This document shows positions 22,844 to 32,068 of a DNA stretch of 50,485 nucleotides, in pieces. The notes beneath the pieces are model-generated. The model searched no databases, had not been told where the DNA came from, and saw only the letters and a program-made list of their open reading frames with translations. The stretch comes from Paludibacteraceae bacterium (GTDB lineage Bacteria > Bacteroidota > Bacteroidia > Bacteroidales > Paludibacteraceae): positions 1-50,485 of the forward strand of contig JAFSXJ010000025.1 in the NCBI GenBank assembly GCA_017444065.1, given 5' to 3'. Each line of letters begins with the position of its first letter. The stretch's first letter is position 1. The translations under genes were made by a program, and so were the position numbers.

Positions 22844-24139
22844 ATGGATTTATCAAATCGAACTATCGCCGTGGTAGGCCTGGGCTATGTCGGTCTGCCT
22901 CTGGCGATTGAGTATGGAAAGAAGTACCGCGTGATCGGTTTTGACGTTTATCAGGCCCGCGTGGACGAGTTGGAGGCCGGCAAGGACCATACTCTGGAAG
23001 CTGACCTGGTGGGTATGAAGCAGGCGCGCGACCTGTACAAAAGCACGGGCAACGTGGGTCTGTCGTTCACGAGCAATGCCGACGAACTGAAGCAGGTGAA
23101 CACGTACATCGTGACGGTGCCGACACCTATCGACTGTTTCAACAACCCCGACCTGACGCCGCTGCTGAAGGCCAGCGAGACGATAGGCAAGACGCTGAAC
23201 AAGGGCGATATCGTTATTTATGAGAGTACGGTCTATCCCGGATGCACCGAGGAGGACTGCGTGCCCGTGCTGGAGAAATTCTCGGGATTGAAGTTCAACA
23301 AGGACTTCTTCTGCGGCTACTCGCCCGAGCGCATCAACCCGGGTGACAAGGTCAACACCCTGACGAAGATCAAGAAGATCACCTCCGGCTCGACGCCCGA
23401 GGTGGCAGAGATAGTGGATGCGCTCTACAACAGCATCCTCTTGAACGGCACACACAAAGCGCCGAACATGAAGGTGGCTGAGGCCGCCAAAGCCGTGGAG
23501 AACAGCCAGCGTGACGTGAACATCTCGTTCATGAACGAGCTCGCCCTCATCTGCGACCGCGTGGGCATCGATACGAATGATGTGATTGAGGCTGCCGGCA
23601 CGAAGTGGAACTTCCTGAAGTACCGCCCTGGTCTGGTAGGCGGGCACTGTATATCCGTTGACCCGTACTATCTGGCGCACAAGGCGAAAGCGTTGGGCTA
23701 CGACCCGCAGGTTATCCTCAGCGGTCGCGCCGTGAACAACTCGATTGCGAAGTTCATCGCCGACAAAACGCTGAAACTGATGATACAGAAAGACCACAAG
23801 ATAAAGGACTCGAACGTGCTGATATTGGGCGTGACGTTCAAGGAGAACTGTCCGGACTGCCGGAACACGAAGGTGGTTGACATCGCGAACGAGCTGGAGG
23901 ATTTCGGCTGCAAGGTGGATATCTACGACCCATGGGCATCGCCGGCAGTGGTGAAGCATGAGTACGGCAAGGAGCTGATTGCCGCCGTTGACCCGAAGAA
24001 GCGGTATGCGGCTATCATCGCCTGCGTGGCACACGACCAGTTCAAGACGTTTGACTTCGGGAAGTACAAAGAGCAAGGAGCGGTGATATTTGACGTGAAG
24101 AACTTTGTACCGCGTGAGTTTGTGGATGCAAGGTTGTAA
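22844..24139 (+). CDS. tviB: UDP-N-acetylglucosamine 6-dehydrogenase, TviB type
   Basis: A 431-residue NAD-dependent dehydrogenase that oxidises the C6 of UDP-GlcNAc to the uronic acid, a precursor of aminouronate surface polymers. The Rossmann motif is VGLGYVGLPLA. TviB-specific stretches are VIYESTVYPGCTEEDCVPVL, FCGYSPERINPGDK, KWNFLKYRPGLVGGHCISVD (catalytic Cys269) and VLILGVTFKENCPDCRNTK. I start at 22,844 (MDLSNRTIAVVG): the frame opens at 22,709, but that would translate the leader repeats. First gene of the polysaccharide operon. The next gene encodes a second dehydrogenase of a different subfamily. Confidence 0.95.
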   Translation: MDLSNRTIAVVGLGYVGLPLAIEYGKKYRVIGFDVYQARVDELEAGKDHTLEADLVGMKQARDLYKSTGNVGLSFTSNADELKQVNTYIVTVPTPIDCFNNPDLTPLLKASETIGKTLNKGDIVIYESTVYPGCTEEDCVPVLEKFSGLKFNKDFFCGYSPERINPGDKVNTLTKIKKITSGSTPEVAEIVDALYNSILLNGTHKAPNMKVAEAAKAVENSQRDVNISFMNELALICDRVGIDTNDVIEAAGTKWNFLKYRPGLVGGHCISVDPYYLAHKAKALGYDPQVILSGRAVNNSIAKFIADKTLKLMIQKDHKIKDSNVLILGVTFKENCPDCRNTKVVDIANELEDFGCKVDIYDPWASPAVVKHEYGKELIAAVDPKKRYAAIIACVAHDQFKTFDFGKYKEQGAVIFDVKNFVPREFVDARL

Positions 24140-24141
24140 AA

Positions 24142-24161
24142 GTCAGCCATGCATGGCTGAC
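24142..24161. other. perfect palindrome after tviB
   Basis: GTCAGCCATGCATGGCTGAC, a 20-base perfect inverted repeat starting 3 bases after the tviB stop. No T-run follows, so it is more likely an RNA-stabilising or attenuating hairpin, or a protein site, than a full terminator. Confidence 0.55.
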
Positions 24162-24196
24162 GACTCAACAGGCCTAAAGTGTAACATAACGAACAC

Positions 24197-25468
24197 ATGG
24201 AAATGAGAATAGCAGTAGCAGGAACGGGATACGTGGGACTGTCGATAGCGACGCTGTTGGCGCAGAAGAACCATGTGACGGCGGTGGATATCGTGCCGGA
24301 GAAGGTGGAGATGCTCAACAAGCGTCAGTCTCCGATACAGGACGAGTACATCGAGAACTATCTGAACGGCGAAGGGCGCACCGCTGATGGCGAACGGGTT
24401 GAGTTGGACCTGACCGCCACTCTGGATGCCGAGTCGGCGTACAAGGATGCGGAGTACGTGGTGATAGCCGCTCCGACGAACTATGACCCGCAGCGGAACT
24501 ACTTCGACACGTCTGCCGTGGAGGCAGTGATACGACTGGTGCAGAAGGTCAATCCCGACGCCGTGATGGTCATCAAATCGACCGTGCCGGTAGGCTACAC
24601 CGAGAGCATCCGCCAGAAGACGGGCAGCAGGAACATCCTGTTCTCGCCTGAGTTCCTCAGGGAAAGCAAGGCGCTGTACGACAACCTCTATCCGTCGCGC
24701 ATCATCGTGGGCACGGACTTACAGGACGAGCGTCTGGTGAAGGCAGCCGAGCTGTTCGCCGCCCTGCTGCAGGATGGCGCCATCAAGCAGGATATACCCA
24801 CCTTGATGATGGGCTTCACGGAGGCTGAGGCGGTCAAGCTGTTCGCCAACACGTATCTCGCGTTGCGCGTCAGTTTCTTCAACGAGCTGGACACCTACGC
24901 CGAGATGAAAGGCTTGAGCACGCAGAAGATTATCGAGGGCGTGTGCCTTGACCCGCGCATCGGCACGCAGTACAACAATCCGTCGTTCGGTTACGGCGGT
25001 TACTGTCTGCCGAAAGACACGAAGCAGCTGCTGGCGAACTACCAGGACGTGCCTGAGAACCTTATCGGCGCTATCGTGGAAAGCAACCGGACGAGGAAAG
25101 ACTTCATCGCCGACCGCGTGCTTGCCAAGGCCGGGTACTACGACTACTACCACCGCGGCGACTTCGATGCCAAGCAGGAGAGGAGTTGTGTGATCGGCGT
25201 GTATAGGCTGACGATGAAGGCGAACTCGGACAACTTCCGGCAGTCGAGCATTCAGGGCGCGATGAAGCGCATCAAAGCCAAAGGCGCGACTGTGATTATC
25301 TACGAACCGACGCTGACGGACGGCTCGACGTTCTTCGGCAGCAGGGTGGTGAACGACCTGGAGGCATTCAAGCGCCAGAGCCAGGCGATTATTGCCAACC
25401 GCTACGATGCGAGCTTGGACGATGTGAAAGAGAAAGTGTATACACGAGACATATACCTACGAGACTAA
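24197..25468 (+). CDS. ugd: UDP-glucose 6-dehydrogenase
   Basis: A 423-residue nucleotide-sugar dehydrogenase that converts UDP-glucose to UDP-glucuronate with two NAD+. Visible: [59 protein letters not shown] and the catalytic [14 protein letters not shown] (Cys270). Another ATG two codons downstream (24,203) could be the true start. It lies 57 bases after tviB, with a palindrome between. Together the two enzymes imply acidic sugars in the glycan, or precursors for further epimerases, none of which is in the window. Confidence 0.93.
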   Translation: MEMRIAVAGTGYVGLSIATLLAQKNHVTAVDIVPEKVEMLNKRQSPIQDEYIENYLNGEGRTADGERVELDLTATLDAESAYKDAEYVVIAAPTNYDPQRNYFDTSAVEAVIRLVQKVNPDAVMVIKSTVPVGYTESIRQKTGSRNILFSPEFLRESKALYDNLYPSRIIVGTDLQDERLVKAAELFAALLQDGAIKQDIPTLMMGFTEAEAVKLFANTYLALRVSFFNELDTYAEMKGLSTQKIIEGVCLDPRIGTQYNNPSFGYGGYCLPKDTKQLLANYQDVPENLIGAIVESNRTRKDFIADRVLAKAGYYDYYHRGDFDAKQERSCVIGVYRLTMKANSDNFRQSSIQGAMKRIKAKGATVIIYEPTLTDGSTFFGSRVVNDLEAFKRQSQAIIANRYDASLDDVKEKVYTRDIYLRD

Positions 25469-25516
25469 CCGGATATTCCGGCTAATCCTGATATTTCAGA
25501 GACCAATATTCGAATT

Positions 25517-27928
25517 ATGAACAATATACGAACGATTCTACTACTATCGATGCTCATGCTTCCGCTGATGCAGGTGTGGGCACTCACTGACCAGCAGGTC
25601 ATTCAATCGGCGATGACGCTTCATCAGCAAGGCAAGACCGAACAGGAGATAGCCCAGCAGTTGATGCGCGAGGGTGCGACGATCGAGCAGTTGCAGCGTG
25701 TGAGCAAGCAGGTGAACATGATGCAGCAGATGCAGCAGACCGGTCAGACGTCCGTCAACAATCAGCAGACAGGCACGCAGCGTCAGAACAACGGCGAGGT
25801 GTCGCCCGCGATGAACGACCAGGCGATGCAGATTGTACAGCAGATGTTCGGTGAGCCGATGCCTGAGGAGCAACCGAAACTGAAAGTGTTCGGGCAGGAT
25901 ATTTTCCGTACGCCAGACGCACAGTTCCAGCCGAACATGAACCAGGCTACACCGAAGAACTACACGCTCGGTGCAGGCGATGAGGTCATCATTGACATCT
26001 ACGGCGCAGGCCAACTGAATGTGCGCAGCACGATCAGTCCGGACGGCACGATAACCATCGACGGTTACGGACCGGTGAAGCTCGGCGGACTGACCATCAT
26101 CGAAGCCACACGCAGGCTGAAGAACACCATCGGCAAGCGTTATCAGGGCAGCCAGATCATGCTCAGTCTGGGGCAGACACGTACCATCACCGTCAACGTG
26201 ATGGGCGAGGTGACCACACCGGGTTCGTACCAGCTCTCGGCTTTCGCCAACGTGATGAACGCGCTGTATATGGCCGGCGGTATAACCGACAAAGGTACAC
26301 TGCGTCAGATCCGCGTGTTCCGTCAGAACCAACTGCTCAGCCAGATTGACCTGTACAGTTACCTGATGGACGGTGTGCTGGACGGTGACGTGCGTCTGGA
26401 GGACGGCGATGTGGTGATAGTGAACACGTACAACGCACTGACCTGCATCGACGGCAAGGTCAAACGTCCTATGTACTACGAGATGAAGCAGGACGAGACC
26501 ATAGACAGGCTGCTGTACTTCGCCGGCGGCTTCAGCGGTGAGGCTTATACGGACGCCGTGCGCGTGATGCGCAAGAACGCCGGTGCGCAATCGGTTCACA
26601 CGATCCGAAATGCGGACTTCGGTTCGTTCCGCCTGATGGACGGCGACTCGATAGACGTGGCGGCCATCCTGCCACGACTGAAGAACACCGTTGAGATTCA
26701 GGGTGCAGTGTTCCGTCCGGGTTACTATGGCTTGGACGAGAACGTGACCACCATCCGTAGTCTGGTTGCTGCGGCAGACGGTCTGAGCGAAGACGCTTCG
26801 GCTACGCGTGCCGTGCTGTACAGGATGCAGCTTGACCGCACGTATCTGGCATTGGCCATCGACCTGCAAGGCATACTTGACGGCAAGACCGATGATGTCG
26901 AACTGAGGAACGAGGACCAGTTGTTCGTGCCGTCGAGGAAGAACGAGCTGGAGAACCTGATAGTGGTCATCCACGGCGAGGTCTATCAGCCGGACACCTT
27001 CGCCTACGCGCACAACGAGAGCGTGGAGGACCTTATCCTTCGTGCCGGCGGCCTGACCGAGAAAGCCTCGCTGAGCAAGGTGGACATCGCCCGCAGGGTG
27101 ATTGACCCGAAAGCCAAGGAAGAGATGCAGATCAAGACGCAACTGTTCACCGTGGAGCTGAACGACAGCCTCGGCCTGAACGAGCACGGTTTTCTGCTGG
27201 AGCCTTACGACGAGGTGTTCGTTCGCCGCAGTCCGGCGTTCGGTCAGCAAATGAACGTAAGGGTACAAGGCGAGGTGCTGTTCGAGGGCACATACACGAT
27301 GAAGACGCAGGACGACCGCCTGTCTGACCTGGTGCTGCAAGCCGGCGGACTGAGCAGTCACGCGTTTACCGCCGGTGCACGTCTGCAACGCCGGATGACC
27401 GAAGAGGAGAAACTCCGCCGCGACCAGTTGCTGAAGATGAACAAAGCCGCTTCGACCAAGGACAGCGTAAACATGGACAAGCTCGACCTGGGCGACACGT
27501 ACTGGGTAGGTATCGATCTGGCCGAGGCACTGGCTAACCCCGGCAGCGATGAGGATATAACGCTGCGCGAAGGCGATGTGCTGATTGTGCCGACCGTGAA
27601 CAATACGGTGAAGATTAACGGCGAAGTGCTGTACCCGAACACGGTTAGTTACATCAAGGGCAAGAACGCACGCTACTATATCAACCAGGCAGGCGGATTC
27701 AGCAACCAGGCACGCCGCTGCAAGGCCTATATCATCTACGCCAACGGCAAGGTGCACCCCACTTTCGGCGGCAAGGTGCAACCCGGTTGCGAGATTGTGG
27801 TGCCGAGCAAGCCGGAACGTCAGTCAGGGAATGCGACACAGTGGGTGAGCATCGCTTCGGCGAGTGCCTCGCTGGCAAGTGTGGCAGCAACGCTGACGAC
27901 ACTTATCATCAATGCAACGAAGAAATAA
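25517..27928 (+). CDS. polysaccharide export outer membrane protein (Wza-like, multiple SLBB)
   Basis: An 803-residue exported protein. Signal peptide residues 1-22 (ends QVWA), without the lipobox of Wza itself. Then a Gln-rich helical stretch (about 60-100), the polysaccharide-export domain (YTLGAGDEVIIDIYGAGQLN, SPDGTITIDGYGPVKLGG), and several successive SLBB repeats (INVMGEVTTPGSYQL-like units: VNVMGEVTTPGSYQL, IQGAVFRPGYYGLDEN, VIHGEVYQPDTFAYAH, VRVQGEVLFEGTYTM, INGEVLYPNTVSYI). A C-terminal hydrophobic segment (VSIASASASLASVAATLTTL) could anchor it. Such large multi-SLBB versions are common in Bacteroidota and form the outer part of the export channel. 48 bases after ugd. Confidence 0.93.
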   Translation: MNNIRTILLLSMLMLPLMQVWALTDQQVIQSAMTLHQQGKTEQEIAQQLMREGATIEQLQRVSKQVNMMQQMQQTGQTSVNNQQTGTQRQNNGEVSPAMNDQAMQIVQQMFGEPMPEEQPKLKVFGQDIFRTPDAQFQPNMNQATPKNYTLGAGDEVIIDIYGAGQLNVRSTISPDGTITIDGYGPVKLGGLTIIEATRRLKNTIGKRYQGSQIMLSLGQTRTITVNVMGEVTTPGSYQLSAFANVMNALYMAGGITDKGTLRQIRVFRQNQLLSQIDLYSYLMDGVLDGDVRLEDGDVVIVNTYNALTCIDGKVKRPMYYEMKQDETIDRLLYFAGGFSGEAYTDAVRVMRKNAGAQSVHTIRNADFGSFRLMDGDSIDVAAILPRLKNTVEIQGAVFRPGYYGLDENVTTIRSLVAAADGLSEDASATRAVLYRMQLDRTYLALAIDLQGILDGKTDDVELRNEDQLFVPSRKNELENLIVVIHGEVYQPDTFAYAHNESVEDLILRAGGLTEKASLSKVDIARRVIDPKAKEEMQIKTQLFTVELNDSLGLNEHGFLLEPYDEVFVRRSPAFGQQMNVRVQGEVLFEGTYTMKTQDDRLSDLVLQAGGLSSHAFTAGARLQRRMTEEEKLRRDQLLKMNKAASTKDSVNMDKLDLGDTYWVGIDLAEALANPGSDEDITLREGDVLIVPTVNNTVKINGEVLYPNTVSYIKGKNARYYINQAGGFSNQARRCKAYIIYANGKVHPTFGGKVQPGCEIVVPSKPERQSGNATQWVSIASASASLASVAATLTTLIINATKK

Positions 27929-27939
27929 AACATGAACGT

Positions 27940-29031
27940 ATGGAAGAAACGAAAACTATACCAACCGCCGAGCAGACGAACCCTATAAAGGCGATGTTCG
28001 TCACCTTGTGGGAACGTAGGAAAGTGTTCTACTGGCTCTGGCCGGCAACCTTCGTAGCGGCATGTGCGCTTATCCTTTGTGTGCCGCGGTACTATACCTG
28101 CGAGGTTCTCTTGGCTCCCGAGGCGCAGAATGCAGGTGCGTCCGGCTCGTTGCAGTCGCTGGCCTCGTCGTTCGGCTTTGACATGCGGAGTATGACCAGC
28201 CAGGATGCGGTCTATCCGCAGTTGTATCCCGACCTGCTGGCTTCGCCGGACTTCCTGGTCAAGTTGTTCGACACGCAGGTGTCCACCGCCGACGGCAAGT
28301 ACGAAGGGACATACTACGACTACCTGCGAACGCAACACAAGTTCGTGTTCTGGAAGCGTTTGAAGTACAAGGTTCGCAGCTGGTTCACTCCAAAGGAGGC
28401 TGCTCCGGTGCTGAAGAACAAGAGTGACAAGCAGGTGGATGTGTTCTGCCTGACCAAGGCGCAGTGGAACGTGATTGAACTCATGCAGCAGAATATAGAC
28501 TGCAAGATTGACAAGAAGACCGACGCTATCACCATCAGCGTTACAGCACAGGACAAACTCGTCTGTGCCATCATGGCGGATTCAGTGTGTGCCGCATTGC
28601 AGGACTTTATCACCGAATACCGCACGGTGAAGAACCGCACTGACCTGCGTTACTATGAGGATGTGATGAACAGCTCTTACCGCGAATACCAGGAAGCGAG
28701 CAAGAAGTACATCCGCTTCGTGGACAGCCACAGCGGCATCAATCTGGAGCAGTACCGCATTGAGGCGCAGAACCTGGAGACGGAAATGCAACTCAAGCAA
28801 TCGGCTTACACCTCGTTTCAGAAACAATATCTGGCTACACAAGCACGGCTGCAAGAGAACACTCCGGTGTTTACCGTGCTGCAGTCAGCTTCCGTGCCGA
28901 AGAAACATTCAGGTCCGAAACGGATGCTGTTTGTTCTGGCAATGCTGGTGCTGGCAACAGGCGCCGCCTTCTGCGTGCTCTGCAAGGACCAATTGGCAGC
29001 GCTCATGCTTGCCGGTAACGAAGACGAATAA
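27940..29031 (+). CDS. chain-length determinant (Wzz-like) protein 1
   Basis: A 363-residue protein with two membrane spans (about residues 31-49, FYWLWPATFVAACALILCV, and near 330-350) that flank a large periplasmic helical domain, the polysaccharide co-polymerase layout. No kinase domain is attached. The start is ATG 27,940 (MEETKTIPTAEQ), 11 bases after the export gene, rather than the upstream frame that overlaps it. It is expected to set chain length for the Wzy polymerase in the inner membrane. A second, diverged Wzz-like gene is at 45,511. Confidence 0.9.
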   Translation: MEETKTIPTAEQTNPIKAMFVTLWERRKVFYWLWPATFVAACALILCVPRYYTCEVLLAPEAQNAGASGSLQSLASSFGFDMRSMTSQDAVYPQLYPDLLASPDFLVKLFDTQVSTADGKYEGTYYDYLRTQHKFVFWKRLKYKVRSWFTPKEAAPVLKNKSDKQVDVFCLTKAQWNVIELMQQNIDCKIDKKTDAITISVTAQDKLVCAIMADSVCAALQDFITEYRTVKNRTDLRYYEDVMNSSYREYQEASKKYIRFVDSHSGINLEQYRIEAQNLETEMQLKQSAYTSFQKQYLATQARLQENTPVFTVLQSASVPKKHSGPKRMLFVLAMLVLATGAAFCVLCKDQLAALMLAGNEDE

Positions 29032-29045
29032 ATATCTATCGCTCC

Positions 29046-30554
29046 TTGACCTCACAACAACGCATAGTAGTTAACACCGCAGCCCAGTATACACGGACGA
29101 TTATTAACGTGTGCCTGTCGCTGTATTCGACCCGACTTATCCTGGCCGCACTCGGTCAGTCGGATTTCGGCATATACAGTGTTGTGGCAGGTGTGGTGGC
29201 GATGTTGTCGTTCATGACGAACGCGCTGGTGACCACCACGCAGCGATACCTGTCGTACCACCACGGGCAGAACGACCCGCAGAAGGTCTATCAGGTGTTC
29301 GGCAACAGTGTGCTGCTGCATCTGTTGATAGGTCTGGGGCTGCTGGTTGTACTCGCAGCGGTCGAATATCCGATTGTTTATCAACTTCTACATATTGAGC
29401 CCGAGCGTCTGTCTGCCGCTACAGCGGTATATTTCTCAGCGGCTGTGATGCTGCTTCTGGCGTTCCTGACTGCACCGTTCCGCGCGCTGTTCATCGCGAG
29501 GGAGAACATCGTATATATCTCTGTGATTGATGTGCTGGACGGCGTGCTGAAACTGCTGATAGCCATCTTCCTGACGCATATTACCGGTTACGACAAACTA
29601 ATTGTTTACTCCGTTTTGCTGACAGGTATCGCGCTGTTCAATCTTCTGGCTTTTGCGGGATATGCACTGCCTGCGTTTGAAGAATGCCACCTGCCGCGTT
29701 GGCGCGAGTGGGACAAGGAACATATACACGGCTTGAGCGGTTTTGCCGGATGGACGATTTACGGCACAGGCTGTATTATCGTGCGTAACCAGGGAATCGC
29801 TATTCTGCTGAACATCTTTTGCAGTACGGTAGCCAATGCGGCTTACGGTGTGGCGCAACAGGTGTCAGGAGCGGTGTCGTTCATTTCGACCTCGATTGCC
29901 AACGCCATGAATCCGCAGATTATGAAAGCCGAGGGCGCAGGCGACCGCGAACGGATGTTACGATTGGCGGAATACATGAGCAAGTACGCCAGTCTGCTGC
30001 TGGCACTTGTGGCTATCCCGCTGATATTCGAGATGGAGACCGTGCTGCGAGTCTGGCTGACCGAGGTGCCTCCTTATGCGGTAGGCTTGTGCCAACTGAT
30101 GCTGTTGGCGGCAGTGTGCGACCAGTTGTCGTATGGACTGACCTCCGCCAATCAGGCGATAGGTGATATACGTACGTACACGTTGGTGTTCTACTCGTTC
30201 AAACTAAGCACGTTGCTGGCAATCTGGGTGTGCCTGTTGTTCGGAATGAATCCTGTGACGTCCGTATGGTGCTACGTGACAGTGGAACTGCTCGGTTCGC
30301 TGCTGCGACTGTTGCTGATGAAGCACCAAGCCGATATTGACGTTTGGCATTTTGTGCAAAATGTTATGCTGCGTGTGATTGTTCCGATAGCGGTTATAAC
30401 GGGTATCAGTTACCTGTGCGTGCACTGCATCGACCATCCGTACCGACTGGTGTTTACGATGCTGTGTGCAGTCACGGGCGGTGTGTTCGCCATCTGGCTG
30501 ACGGCTTTGGATAAGGATGAGAAACAAGCATTTAGCCACCTGCTGAAACGATAA
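29046..30554 (+). CDS. Wzx-like polysaccharide flippase 1
   Basis: A 502-residue protein with about 12-14 membrane segments, of the MOP/MATE-related flippase superfamily that moves undecaprenyl-linked repeat units across the inner membrane. The start is TTG (29,046), chosen because the paralogue directly after it begins with the same residues from ATG: TSQQRIV(V/I)NTAAQYTRTI. GC-rich composition matches the flanking genes (for instance 33 G+C in the 60 bases from 29,701). Only 2 bases separate it from flippase 2. Confidence 0.9.
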   Translation: MTSQQRIVVNTAAQYTRTIINVCLSLYSTRLILAALGQSDFGIYSVVAGVVAMLSFMTNALVTTTQRYLSYHHGQNDPQKVYQVFGNSVLLHLLIGLGLLVVLAAVEYPIVYQLLHIEPERLSAATAVYFSAAVMLLLAFLTAPFRALFIARENIVYISVIDVLDGVLKLLIAIFLTHITGYDKLIVYSVLLTGIALFNLLAFAGYALPAFEECHLPRWREWDKEHIHGLSGFAGWTIYGTGCIIVRNQGIAILLNIFCSTVANAAYGVAQQVSGAVSFISTSIANAMNPQIMKAEGAGDRERMLRLAEYMSKYASLLLALVAIPLIFEMETVLRVWLTEVPPYAVGLCQLMLLAAVCDQLSYGLTSANQAIGDIRTYTLVFYSFKLSTLLAIWVCLLFGMNPVTSVWCYVTVELLGSLLRLLLMKHQADIDVWHFVQNVMLRVIVPIAVITGISYLCVHCIDHPYRLVFTMLCAVTGGVFAIWLTALDKDEKQAFSHLLKR

Positions 30555-30556
30555 GA

Positions 30557-32068
30557 ATGACTTCACAACAACGCATAGTAATCAACACGGCAGCCCAATA
30601 CACTCGGACAATTATCAACGTGTGTCTGTCGCTATATTCGACCCGACTTATTCTGGCCGCACTCGGTCAGACGGATTTCGGTATATACAGCGTTGTTGCG
30701 GGAGTGGTGTCGCTATTGTCGTTCGCAACGAATGCATTAGTAAGTACTACCCAGCGGTATTTATCGTACTATCATGGGACGGGTGAGACTGAGAAAGTAT
30801 ATCAGCAGTTCGGCAACAGCGTGCTGTTGCATCTGCTCATTGCCGGTTGTTTGGTCTTGCTATTTGCTGCATTGTATCTGCCAATAGTAAATAATTTCCT
30901 ACGGATAGAACCCGAACGGTTAGATGCCGCTTCATGGGTATATGCTGCAACGGCATTGATGTTATGCCTGTCGCTTGTCACCGCCCCGTTCAGAGCTTTG
31001 TTTATCGCCAGAGAGAACATTGTGTACATCTCTGTGATTGACGTGCTTGACGGCGTGCTGCGTTTGTTAGTTGCCGTATTCCTGACGTATATTGCTCACT
31101 CCGATAAGTTAATCACCTATTCATGTCTGTTAGTGGGTATATCTTTGTTTGATTTGTTTGCCTTTACTGTATATTCTTTGTGCCAATACGACGAATGTCA
31201 TCTTCCGCGCGTGAGTGAATGGAACAAGGAAAGTATTGCCAACCTGAGCGGTTTTGCCGGTTGGACGATGTATTCCACCGGTTGCATCATTGCTCGTACT
31301 CAAGGTATAGCCGTACTGCTGAACCGTGTTTTTGGAAGTGCGCTGAATGCAGCCTACGGCATAGCCTTACAGGTTAACGGTGCTACCGCGTTCATAGCCC
31401 AGTCGATAGCCAATTCGATGAGTCCTCAGATAGTAAAAGCGGCCGGTCAGGGTAAGCAGGCACGGGTATTGGAGTTGTCGGCATTGGCCAGCAAATATGC
31501 CGTTACACTCTTCTCGCTGATAGCTATCCCGTTGATAGCTGAGATGGATGCAGTACTGAAACTCTGGTTGGGTAATGTGCCGGAACATACAACGGCTTTT
31601 TGCCGGTTCATCCTCATCAGTTGTATCTGCGACCAGCTGACGATGGGACTCACTATAGCTAATCAGGCGACGGGCAAGATAAAATACTATTCTCTCATCA
31701 TCAACACGGTTAAACTGATGACGTTGCCGGCCGCATGGATTTGTTTGCATAGAGGCTTGCCAAGTATATCAGTTATGTGGTGCTATCTGGTATTTGAGTG
31801 CCTGTGTGCTGCAATAAGGTTGCCGTATATCAAAGTTGTGCAAGGGTTGTCAATTCGTCATTACTTTACAACCGTTATATGCCGTATTGTCATTCCGATA
31901 GCATTGAGCGGTGCTTATTGCTGTCTGATTACCCGGTATGTCCATCACGATTATAGACTGTTAGTAACCGTTGTGGGTTCTATGGCACTGTATTCGGCAT
32001 GTGCATATTTCGTTGTGCTGAATAAGCGTGAGAGAGAAGGCTTGCAACAAATGTTAGTAAGAAAATGA
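30557..32068 (+). CDS. Wzx-like polysaccharide flippase 2 (tandem paralogue)
   Basis: A 503-residue paralogue of the preceding protein, with the same membrane pattern and long identical stretches (INVCLSLYSTRLILAALGQ, NIVYISVIDVLDGVL, LSGFAGWT). DNA identity is very high over the first ~170 bases and falls afterwards, and the body is far AT-richer than copy 1 (20 G+C in the 60 bases from 31,141). This points to a divergent allele joined at a shared 5' end, not a recent clean duplication. It overlaps the next gene by 4 bases (ATGA). Probably flips a different repeat unit from copy 1. Confidence 0.9.
   Translation: MTSQQRIVINTAAQYTRTIINVCLSLYSTRLILAALGQTDFGIYSVVAGVVSLLSFATNALVSTTQRYLSYYHGTGETEKVYQQFGNSVLLHLLIAGCLVLLFAALYLPIVNNFLRIEPERLDAASWVYAATALMLCLSLVTAPFRALFIARENIVYISVIDVLDGVLRLLVAVFLTYIAHSDKLITYSCLLVGISLFDLFAFTVYSLCQYDECHLPRVSEWNKESIANLSGFAGWTMYSTGCIIARTQGIAVLLNRVFGSALNAAYGIALQVNGATAFIAQSIANSMSPQIVKAAGQGKQARVLELSALASKYAVTLFSLIAIPLIAEMDAVLKLWLGNVPEHTTAFCRFILISCICDQLTMGLTIANQATGKIKYYSLIINTVKLMTLPAAWICLHRGLPSISVMWCYLVFECLCAAIRLPYIKVVQGLSIRHYFTTVICRIVIPIALSGAYCCLITRYVHHDYRLLVTVVGSMALYSACAYFVVLNKREREGLQQMLVRK

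Noticed and set aside
25544..27781. Very long antisense open frame (745 codons) opposite the export gene
   Set aside because: GC-rich codon bias often opens the complementary frame. The plus-strand frame has the signal peptide and SLBB motifs; the antisense product is His/Val/Leu-rich with no domain. The same applies to long antisense frames at 22,853-24,076 and 36,237-37,223.
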